Assembly (NCBI GenBank): GCA_004565275.1
Contig: SDOX01000121.1
Coordinates: 277,800-341,799 of the forward strand
Reading direction: 5' to 3'
DNA: 64,000 nucleotides
DNA from: Nannochloropsis salina CCMP1776
Lineage: Eukaryota; Sar; Eustigmatophyceae; Eustigmatales; Monodopsidaceae
Part shown: piece by piece, positions 10,980-20,815 of the stretch
Numbering within the stretch: the stretch's first letter is position 1
How the letters are laid out: each line of letters starts with the position of its first letter
Position numbers and translations under genes: made by a program
Notes under the pieces: generated by a model
Told to the model about the DNA's origin: nothing
Seen by the model: the letters and a program-made list of their open reading frames with translations, nothing else
The model's database searches: none

Positions 10980-11708
10980 GCTTCCGCCGCGCTTCCCCCT
11001 GACGTGCTCGTCGACCTCCTACAATTGTGACGTCCTTCCCTGTGCGAATCTTTTCTGTTGGGATACCTTCACCACCGGCAGGTTGGAAAGACGACGATGT
11101 GGAAAAGTAGCCACGGTCTCCTCTTGTGCGCCTGTGACCGCCACCTCCCGGGCCGCCGGCACCCAAAAAAAACTTACGACGCCATTGTACAGCAACAATG
11201 GCAGCAAATGGAAGAAATACAAGGGCGACCCTGCGGATAACGAAAGGAAAATCGGATGACATGGTAACACGATTGAGTTGAGGTCTCCAAGGGGAGAGGA
11301 ATACGGAAGTTTGATGGTAGCCAGCGACCGCCGTGTCAGGTAAGTTTGAGGTTCTTGCACCTTCGCACGACACCTAAATGACACACTTCCGTGGCATCCC
11401 TCTTGATACAAGGGCCACGAGAAGCTTTGATGAGGCAGGACAGCGTACAATGCGTTAAGTACTTGGAAAAAAGAGGAAAGTGGAGCGTAGGAAGCCGACA
11501 CGTTGAGAGCGTTCCGAGCCGCACGGCCCGAAGGGAAGGAAAAAAATGCAAGAAGAACTTTAACTTCCGCCATTCGGAGTTCCAATTTCATTCAGTACTC
11601 TTGTCACTGCACAGTTCTTTATAGCCGTGTTCCAATGTGTACATTTTTGTGGGAGGAGGGAAAGTTACTAGGACGAAGCCTTACGCGTTCCTCCTTGACT
11701 CTAGCAAC
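10980..11708. other. Intergenic region between exportin-5 start and EIF1AD stop
   Basis: This 729-bp stretch holds the exportin-5 promoter and the EIF1AD 3' UTR. A 190-codon open frame crosses it on the minus strand (11019-11591) but resembles no family, so I leave it uncalled. Confidence 0.45.
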
Positions 11709-12625
11709 TTACTCCACCCCTTCATCGAATCCTCCCGCCTCCGTCTCTTCTTCCTCCTCCTCATCATCGACGTACAAATGTGCCTTCGCCAGGCGATTTG
11801 TGTTTACATGGAGATCGCTGTAATCCTCCTCATCGCTCTCGTACTGACTTCCAGTGCTATCTCCGTCCTCTACCTGAAATGCAGATACGTTGCCATCACC
11901 CTCCCGACCGACCCTCTCCTCAGTTGGGTTACCATTTTGACACTTTTCCTGTCCTCCCCCTTCCGGCTCTACTCCCTGATTTGCACCGTGCTCCAGTTCA
12001 CTCCTTCCCTCACCATTGTGAGCCGGTCCTTGCTCTGCAGGTTCCGAGAAAACGGCCGGCCACATCCCTTGGTCTTTTAGGTGCTTCACTTGCTCTTTGT
12101 ACAAAATGTGTTCGACCATGAATTTCACCTTCCCTTTCTCGCCGGCCGCCGTCTGGAAATCGTGGGACGTGCCAGAGACAATCACGAAGTCTCCCCGCTT
12201 GACCCAAATCAGCTTCCGAAATTTCGTGGGAAGCAAGGCCAGAGACCCGCCGTTCTCGTCCTCACCGCTTTTTGGATCAGGCGCGACGTTTACCTGTTAT
12301 CAGAGCATGGAAAGAAGGAATAATTATCGGCCAGGAAGGGCTCAGTGAGGCCATTGGCGCGACCCATTGCACTCTCCCTTCGTAAAACTTCCTTTCGACC
12401 TTTCTCTGCACGAGCACGGGACAAATTTCCCACTCCGGTCGATAGCACGGCTGATCCTCGGTCAGTGCTATATGCGCGTAGACAAACCTGCAAAATATTT
12501 CCCCCACGGGACTGGACAACACGGGCCACGCGCTCGCCGGCGGCCACATTGGGCTCAGGAAATGAGTGGAGGACTTCCTCCGTCACGCTTTTGCGGTAGG
12601 CACTTTTACGGCCAGCACCAGACAT
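11709..12625 (-). CDS. EIF1AD: eIF1A domain-containing protein (EIF1AD/haponin-like)
   Basis: A small nuclear OB-fold protein related to translation factor eIF1A. In humans it acts in late 40S ribosome maturation. Two exons, 12488-12625 and 11709-12293, join in phase 0 across a 194-bp GT-AG intron, giving 240 residues (human 165). Exon 1 encodes MSGAGRKSAYRK and the first OB strand (VARVVQSRGGNILQ). Exon 2 continues with LLPTKFRKLIWVKRGDFVIV, close to the human SMPSKYRKNIWIKRGDF. The acidic tail ends with DLHVNTNR and poly-Glu, as in the human protein (DLFVNTNR). It diverges from the ribonucleotide reductase gene. Confidence 0.92.
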
Positions 12626-13250
12626 GGGCCTGTAATGTGATCAATCCTCCTGTAAAGTGTGAATTTGGGTGTTCCGTGAAAGAATGAACATGTCAAATGA
12701 GAGAAAAACGCGAGAAGGCAAGCACATCAATGAGCAACGGGTTTAGACGTGGAGGACACGTCGATGCGAACGCGCAAAAGTGTAAGACGCAAAGCACTTC
12801 ACTGTTCTATCTTTCGACATTGAAACCCACTGAAGAAACGTGCATGTGGCAGACATTGTGCGTACGGATTGCAATCTTGGGTGCCCACTGGCTCTGGGTA
12901 TGTCAACTTTCGTCTTCGCCTGATGCTCGCTCTCCGCTCTAGTTGCGTGCTTCTTCAGCTTCAGTCCCCACTCCCACGCCCGTATATCTCCTCAACCAGG
13001 CGTTTTCCAGTTCACAAATGTGGAACTACACAGTCATTTTCTATGTGACACTGTGTGTCGTCATGTAAAGTTCGACCTCCACCCTGCCACTGCCGGGTAG
13101 AAAGACGGAAACCAAGGAGACTAAGTCTCGTTGAACACCACACTTGCACCGGGCAACATTCCTCCTTTGACCGTACACCTTATCATCGCAGGGTCCCTCA
13201 AAACAAACAGAGCCTAGGGTGGAAGCGGCCTCCTAGGAATCCAGTCTCGC
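12626..13250. promoter_or_regulatory. Divergent promoter region, EIF1AD / class II ribonucleotide reductase
   Basis: 625 bp between divergent starts. There is no credible coding sequence or RNA gene. It probably carries both promoters. Confidence 0.4.
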
Positions 13251-16200
13251 ATGCTGGGAAGCTCTGTCGGCGCGCGGAGACTGCTCCAAGTCCGGCCATC
13301 CCCTGCCATTACACCCGGGTGGTCATCCGCGTCTGCGTCTATAATACATCGACCGAAGCTTGCTTTGGCTTCGAACCTGTCTCGGCTTCTATACCCTGCC
13401 AGTTTCTGCACGTCCCCATCAATTTTGCGTCAGAAACAGGCCTGGGTAGCTTTTGCCCTAGACCTCGGGCCTCTGCCCCGTGCACGGAGACGGCATAGGC
13501 CACCGACACCCATCATGGAACGTTACTGCCGCCCGATCTCATCATCCTCCTCTCCGTCCGCCCCCTGCTCCACCTCCGTCGGCTCCATCCCGGAGGGAAG
13601 TGCCGGCGCACCTTCCCCTCCACCGTCCCCGGTGGGTCTTACTGCCAAGCAGCCTTCGTCCCGCACCAGTCAGCCGGGCCATACCTGCCACGCCCACAGC
13701 CGCCGCGTTGGCAACAATCGTACACTCAATGCTGCACATTGCTGGGAAAAGGATGTTGCCTCCACCAGCACCGCTGCCGCATTCTCTTCCTCCCCGCTCC
13801 CCGCGGACCCCCCCGCCGCACCCCCTGCTCACCCGCCCTCCCAAGCTGACGACACCGTCCCCCCCCACAAATTCCGGCTCGACCCAAGCTTTGTCCAGCA
13901 ATGGGAAGACGAGGATCCTCCTTTCGGGTTCAACGGTCTGGGCGAATTGGTGTACCACCGGACCTATTCCCGGATGAAGGCGGACGGGGAGCATCGGGAG
14001 AGATGGTTTGAAACGGTGGGGAGGGTCGTGAACGGGACCTTTAGCATGCAAAAAGAATGGCTGTTGCGGCAAAGTTTGGAGTGGGACGAAGAGCGCGCTC
14101 AAGGACTTGCCCAAGAAATGTACCGGCGCATCTTCGAGATGAAATTTTTGCCGCCCGGCCGGGGCCTGTGGGCGATGGGCACGACCCTGACGGAGGACCG
14201 CCGCTTGTACGCCGCGTTGAACAACTGCGGCTTTGTCTCCACCCAAGACATGGCCAACGATCCTTCCGCGCCTTTCGCCTTCCTGATGGACGCCTCGATG
14301 CTGGGCGTGGGTGTAGGTTTCGACACTTTGGGGGCGGGCCGGGTCACGGTTTGGGGCCCCAACCGGCGTCCAGAGGCCCGCAAGACCTTCGTCATCCCCG
14401 ATTCCCGGGAAGGCTGGGTGGAGAGTGTCAAGTACTTGATCGACGCCTATTTTTTGAACCTGCCGTTGCCGGCCTTCGATTATTCCTCGATCCGCCCGGC
14501 GGGGTCGCCCATCAAGGGGTTCGGGGGCGTGAGCCAGGGCGGGGAGATCCTGGAGGCCTTGCACGGGGAGATCCAGGGGGTCCTGGACCCGATCGTGGGG
14601 GAGCCGGTGAGCGTCACGGCCATTGTCGACATGATGAACCTGATTGGGAAATGCGTGGTGGCGGGGAATGTCCGGCGCACGGCGGAGATTGCCTTCGGGG
14701 CCCCGGAGGACGAGGAGTATGTGGACCTGAAGAACTACGAGAAGAACCCCCACCGGGCGGCCTACGGGTGGACGAGTAACAACAGCGTCTTTGCGAGTGT
14801 GGGCATGGACTACGAGAACGTGTGCGAACGCGTGCAACGGAACGGGGAGCCGGGCTTTGCCTGGTTGGAGAACATGCGGGCCTATGGGCGGATGGGGAGT
14901 CCCCCGGACTGGAGGGATGCTCGGGCGATGGGGGGCAACCCCTGCTTGGAACAGACGCTAGGTAGGCCAAGGCATTTGTGCGCAGAGAGTAGGACTGCAG
15001 TCATGCAATGAGACGAGCTTTGTGGCCTGCGCTTTCTTGTTCCTCTTTTTCATTCCCTCCCTCCCTCCCTCCCTCCCTCCCTCCCTCCCTCCCTCCCTCC
15101 CTCCCTCCCTCCCCCTCGCAGAATCCTTCGAGCTCTGCTGCCTGGTGGAAACCTTTCCGGACAAGCACGACAGCCTGGAGGACTTCCTGGCCACTTTGCA
15201 GTTCGCCTTCCTGTACGCAAAGACCGTTACCCTGGGCCCCACCCACTGGGCCAAGACCAACGCCGTCATGCTCCGGAATCGGCGGATCGGCTGCTCCATG
15301 TCCGGCCTGGCTCAGTTCGTGACGAGGAAGGGGATGGGGGAGCTGCACCGGTGGTGTGAGGTGAGGAGAGGGGAGAGAGGGGGAAGTCGTATCGTCCGCC
15401 GCGACTTACCCGAGGCCCGTGCCCCTTCCTCGCCCGTCCTCCCTCCCTCCCTCCCTCCCTTCCTCAGGAAGGATACCAGACCCTACAAGAGGCCGACCAG
15501 CGGTACAGTGAATGGCTGTCCATCCCCCGCTCCGTCAAAACCACGAGCATCAAGCCGTCGGGGACCGTCTCCCTCCTTGCCGGCGCCACGCCCGGCATGC
15601 ATTTTCCCGAATCCAGATTCTACCTTCGCCGCGTCCGGCTGGCCAAAAACAGCGAGCTCCTCCCTCCCTTGCTGGAGGTGGGCTACGTGGTGGAGCCGGC
15701 GGCGGGCGACCCGGAGAGGACGTGCGTGGTGGAGATTCCGGTGGACGTAGGGGAGGGAGTTCGGACCCTGAAGGAGGTGGGGCTTTGGGAACAGGTCGCA
15801 TTCGCGGCTTTTCTCCAACGGCATTGGGCGGACAACCAGGTGCGGAAGTAGGGAAGGGGGGGGAGCAGGGTGGGAGGGAGGGATGGGCGTGTCGAGAGCG
15901 CTGCTATATACATGTGTTGTGACGGACATGGTTTCTTCCCTCTTTCGCCCCTCCCCCCTCCCTCCCTCTCTACCCAATTCCGTGCGGCAGGTGAGCTGCA
16001 CCGTCACCTTCGACCCCGCCACGGAAGGCAAAGACTTGGCCCGCGCATTGGATGTCTTCCAATACCAACTCAAAGGCATCAGTTTCCTGCCCAAAATGGA
16101 GGCGGGGGCTTACCCGCAAATGCCCTACGAAGAGATCAGCGAGGAGGACTACCGGAAAAGGACCGAGAGGCTGCGCGGGCGGCGGCCAGATTTCTGGCGG

Positions 16201-16296
16201 GGCGGGGCGGCGGTTGAGGACAAGAAGGAGGAGCTCTTGGACAAGTTCTGTGAGAGCTGTTCCACCAATGTGGAGGACCGGAACGAGGAGAAGTGA
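13251..16296 (+). CDS. Adenosylcobalamin-dependent (class II) ribonucleoside-triphosphate reductase
   Basis: Makes deoxyribonucleotides using a cobalamin-derived thiyl radical, with no separate radical subunit and no need for oxygen. Exons 13251-14961, 15122-15360, 15468-15839 and 15991-16296 join in phase (875 residues); all introns are GT-AG. The sequence aligns with the monomeric Lactobacillus leichmannii reductase. C326 in NNCGF corresponds to its C119. N563, C565 and E567 in GNPCLE form the active-site triad, with C565 as thiyl residue, and C576 lies 11 residues on, as in C408/C419. A C-terminal CESC pair (861/864) probably re-reduces the active site. MLGVGVGF and SGTVSLLAGATPGMH are further signatures. 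The first ~200 residues are Ser/Pro/Ala-rich and may hold an organelle presequence. An internal ATG at 13515 is an alternative start. A (CCCT)n tract serves as the polypyrimidine tract of intron 1. Confidence 0.93.
15051..15116. repeat. (CCCT)n tract acting as an intronic polypyrimidine tract
   Basis: About 15 CCCT units end a few bases before the CGCAG acceptor of reductase intron 1 (14962-15121). They stand where a polypyrimidine tract is expected. Confidence 0.85.
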
Positions 16297-17811
16297 AGGG
16301 GGGGAGGGAAGGAGGAAGAGGCACAGGGAGGGAGGGAAGGAAGGAAGGGGAGAAGGGAGGAAGAGAGGAAAAGGGGTGTAAAGGGTCGGAGGACGTGAGT
16401 GGACAAGGAATGGAAGAGCAGAGACTAGCTGTCAATGGGTGGTAGAGACTGTCCAAGCCGCGACAGAAGACACGCTCGCGCGTCTATCTATCGGGGGGAT
16501 AGAGGAGAGAAGGAATGAAGGACAAGCGACAAGCATCCGGGATAGGCTAGGGGAGAGTCGACTTACATTGAAAAACGGAAGCGGGACCTAGCTTGTCTTG
16601 GGTCCAAAGTACTGCCCCTCCCTCCCGCCCGACCGCCAGTCCCCCGCCCTCTATCTGTGCATCTTCCCCTCTGCTTGCTTCTCACTACTTAACTTTAAGC
16701 ATGGGGTGAGTCTGGAAAAAAGAAAGCATTTGCGACAGCAGAAACGGCCAAAGTCGGATTCTGTGGGCGGATGGAAAATGCGAGTCGCCACGTGCTTTGT
16801 CAGGGACTCTTCAGGGTCGCCTCGGCCATTCACAGGGCATCATCTATGCTCCTCATTCATGTTTTTGACTCCCCTTTACACAACACTATCTTTCAAAATG
16901 TTCGATCCAACATATTAGCTTACTGCCATGCCACACTGCCCCTCACCCTAATCCTAATACGAACCCTACATTCTTTTTCCCTCCATCATGCGTTCCCATT
17001 CCTTCTGCCGCAGCCTCGGCCTTGCTCCGTCCCACCCTCTCATACTCACCATCCTGGCTCTTTCTGACTCAATAGCAGTTCCTCGAAAGTAACGCAGGTC
17101 ATTTGTTTCCCGTTGCCTGGTATTTTGTCGCTTTTCGCATCTTTTAAGACATAGAAAGAAGGAAACAACGCATTCGTTATCTACGCATCAATGGATTTTG
17201 GGGAAATTCTGATAAGTCTCTTCCTGTCTCACAAGCAATTTTCTCGGGGAAAGTGAAGGTCTTTGTAAGGAATAGCATGGGAGGGAGACCGCGGCAGAGA
17301 CAAAGAGCAGGATGACTCAGACACAGCATGTGAAGCTTTCATCGGCGGATCATCATAAAATTATTCTCCATCCCATGTCTCTGAGGAGTTCTCTGGCTAC
17401 CCGTGGCCCAAGGCGACATAATTTCAAAAGAATGACGTACAGGGGGTTGGAGGGAGGTTCAACCACAGTGGCAAGGCTGTCATTTACTTAAACTTCTGCA
17501 ACGAAGTCAGTAGAAATTGCGACACTTCAGATTTAATGATTACCGTCAAATAGGAGGATAGGAAGGCAAATGGCACAGACACATCCTCTTCTCGTCCCCT
17601 GTCGCAGTCGTACCATGGTTGTATTTGACCTAAGCTCGCTGGATCGGCACGGTCATCGCCACCTTCGCCGCCGCGAACTGTAGCCTGAATGCCAAAAGAG
17701 TGCCATGTTGACCGTCACTCCCATCGCGCCATCCCCGGTGCCTTCATACGTGAACAGACAGGAGGGAGTAGAGACCTACGGCCCGGGAGAAGTTTTCCAC
17801 TTGTCGTCTGG
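16297..17811. other. 1.5-kb intergenic region
   Basis: It begins with a GGGA/GGAA-rich 3' flank of the reductase gene (16297-16380) and then becomes ordinary mixed sequence. I see no protein similarity, tRNA-like structure or repeat. The last part must hold the phosphoesterase promoter. An in-frame extension of that gene could reach 17689. Confidence 0.45.
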
Positions 17812-19568
17812 ATGCACCATCGTGGGGCGATACGCTGGCATTTCCTCATTTACTTCCTCCTCCTTCGGACGAGGTCTTTTGTCGCGCTCTTATTCTTCTC
17901 TCTCACGACCTTTTGGTCGGGTAGCGCGGTCATAGCCTTCCAATCAGCGTCATCACGGTGGCCGTGTCTTTTTTTCGTTCGTCTGAATTCGTACCACCGC
18001 TATTCTTGGCAGCCCCGGATACCCGTAGTACCCATCTCCCCCCTCTTTTCCTCCTCATCTACCTCTTCTTCACCTCCACCCGTCATGACCTTCAAGCCAC
18101 CATCCCTCACCGAAATTGCCGTAACCCCCGATCTTTATGACGCCGTGCGCATTTATGCCATGTCGGACCTGCACGTGGACTATCGGAAGAATCTCGAGCT
18201 CTTTCAATATTGGTGTAGTCGTCCGGCCTCCGGAAATAGCTTATCATCCCTCGCTCTAGAGCAGGAAAGAAGCGATCGGATATATTCCATCCTTCTTATT
18301 CCAGGTACTGTGGATATAAATATATGAGACACAAGGGAAGAATAAGATCGTAAGGATAGCGGGAAGAAGCGTGGGTGCTCAGACGGCCCAAAACGGGTTC
18401 CCCCCTTCCCCCCCATCCTGCAGGCGACATCGCATCCAACCCAGCGAATTTCAAAGCCGTCTTGGCGGCCACTCGACGTCGATTTCATGCCACATTTATC
18501 GTCGCGGGCAACCACGACCTGTGGGTGAGCAACTCCTTGGCCGATCAGGGCGTGGTCACCTCCATCGACAAGCTCGCCTGGATCCACCAGGTCGCGGAGG
18601 GGGACGGGGACGAGCCAGAAGGGGAGGAGGATACAGGGGATGGGGTGGGGGGGAAGGAGGAGGAGGGGGGATGGAGCGAAGAAGGGAATGAGGGAGGCCC
18701 CGGGGTGCCTGGAAGAGGGGGCGAGGCCGAGGGAGATGGGAGCGGGACACCTGAACCGTCGGCGAATCCTGGCGGTTCTCGTGCCGCCCACCTTCCCATT
18801 TCTCCGTCCTCGTCGTCATCGCGACGGGGCAAAGTCTTCACAGGGCCCGTGCGGTTTCATACCCCCCGGGGAGAGCGCCTCCTGATCCTCCCCCTCCTCT
18901 CATGGTACCACGCGTCTTGGGACACTGAACCCGACCTCCCCGCCGAGGTCGTTGCCGACTTGTACGAAGGCCGACCCACCTTCGAGCAACGGTGGGCGGA
19001 TTTCCGGTGTTGCAAGTGGCCGGAGGAGGTGCTTCAAGACCGGGAAGACTTCGTGTCCCTGCAGACGGAGAAGAAGGAATTGGCGGTCTGGTTCGCGCGT
19101 CAAAACGAGATTTTTTTGGCCGATACGCGGGTGCGAGGGGAAGGTCCCCCGGCGGAGAAAACGACAGTGATCTCCTTCTCGCATTTTCTGCCGCGGGAGG
19201 AGCTCTGCCCCGAAAAACGCTTCCTCTTGGAGCCCATGTTGCCCAAGGTGATTGGATCGACCCCCCTGCGAAAACAGGTAGAGGCGTTGCGGCCAGATCT
19301 GCATGTGTTTGGGCACACCCACATCCCCATTGACTTGACGGTGCAAGGGATTCGATATTTACAATGGCCGTTGGGGTCGGTGGGAGAACAAAGTCGGCAG
19401 ACTTACGAAATGGGCCGCAGAGGGCCAGTGCTCGTGTTCGATGAGGAAAGGGGGGGCTTGGTCGGGACGATACCCACCCGGTGGGGCGCGCACTACCGAG
19501 AAGCGGCTCGGAACGTCCTGGAAACGGAGTTGGCGCCTTGGGTGAAGAAGTACTGGGAGCGAAAGTGA
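17812..19568 (+). CDS. Calcineurin-like metallophosphoesterase, possible plastid leader
   Basis: Exons 17812-18304 and 18424-19568 join within a Gly codon (545 residues). Metal-ligand motifs of the family appear in order: SDLHVDY, then GD directly after the splice (LIPGDIA), GNHDLW, HFLPRREE and FGHTHIP. An acidic low-complexity insert (about 18590-18830) interrupts the domain. The substrate cannot be told. The start is uncertain: ATGs at 17689, 17812 and 18085 share one frame, and the catalytic domain needs only the last (454 residues). From 17812 the N-terminus is a basic stub, a hydrophobic stretch of about 30 residues, then AVIA followed by FQ. That resembles the signal-peptide cleavage site with Phe at +1 seen in heterokont plastid leaders. 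It converges on the ABC transporter gene. Confidence 0.85.
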
Positions 19569-20815
19569 GGGGCGGTGGGAAGGGCGGGGTAGGACAGGGA
19601 GGGATGGGAGGAGGGTGGAAAGGGGGGGGCACTTAGGGATAAGGCTGCAGCGCGTCAGCGGGGCTAGGTGTGGAGGTTGGGGTGTATAGTGGGTGTACAT
19701 TGGGCACATGGAAATGTAGTCAAGAGCAAAGAGGCCGAGGGTACATGTGTATGTGACTTTCCCGGCCCTAACACATAGAGATTAGGCCATTGAAATCAAC
19801 CTCTCGTGGAGTTGCTAGCCATCCACGACCATAATAAATATCCAAAAACTATATATATTATTGCTCCGCTCCTACCCGTCTGTTACTGCGCGTTGACATG
19901 CACCCCTGCAACCCTCAATTATCCTGGCTTTGTTTTCCCAATTTTCCCATTTTTACCGAAAAAGATCGAGAGAGGCTTGTTTACTGCTAGTTTGGGCCTT
20001 TACGTCCGTTTAAATTTTCCCCACGGCAAATAGTCGACGCCTCTGTACAAAAATCAACTCACCTCCAAGAGTCCCCCATCTCCTCCGTCGCTGCCCTCTC
20101 AAAGTATCACTTACACTCATCACGCGCCCTCTTCAAGAAATTTGCACTCGGCAAAATAACATTACCAATAAGGCCGCACGCACACGACTTTTGTGCAAAG
20201 CTTACGAGATCGACTGTGCAGCCCCCTACTTCCACCGCTCTTCCTTACAGGAAATTTGGCCTCCACACCTCCTCCCACCTCGATTGCCACCGTGGAATTT
20301 TTTGAGAGCGTGTCGTGTATGAGACCATCTTGTCTTCATTGCACACCCGTCCATAAAGGATACAAGATATTCCTATCAATGTCCGGTCGGGTCGCCGGCG
20401 CCAACGATCAACGACGTCCCCGCTCGGTCCCATCGGCAAGGCCGTCTCCTCCCAGCACCTCCTCTCCTCTTTTCCCCGCGCTTTGCTCCATTTCCCCCTC
20501 TCAAATAAGGACTGTAATTCCCTTCTTTCGACGGGCGATCTCGGCTTCATAGCATCTCCTACTCTCCACATCCTCTCTGCACAAACCTCCGCCTCTGACC
20601 CCGCCCTTCCCCAGGTCTTTTTCCACCACTACACACGTGCCTGCGCCCGTTCCACACCCCCACCTCACACCCTCCCTCCCTCCCTGTCCTCCTCTTATAG
20701 ATTGGTTACACCAACTAGTTTGCTCCCTATGTCCCGTCCGCCCTCCCACCGCCCCTTCAAGCGATTCCACCCATATCATCCTCCCCCATTCCCCTATTTC
20801 CTCGCTCCGTCGCGC
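19569..20815. other. 1.25-kb convergent intergenic region
   Basis: The 3' flanks of the phosphoesterase and ABC transporter genes meet here. The part around 19750-20170 is AT-richer than its surroundings (ATATATATTA near 19850). Open frames at 20193-20779 on both strands lack similarity to anything I recognise. Confidence 0.45.

Noticed and set aside
11019-11591. 190-codon open frame on the minus strand between EIF1AD and exportin-5
   Set aside because: Cys, Ser and Arg use looks random, there is no recognisable domain, and it lies where the exportin-5 promoter should be.
20193-20779. Overlapping open frames on both strands downstream of the ABCG gene
   Set aside because: Low-complexity, no conserved blocks, and located in a convergent 3' flank.
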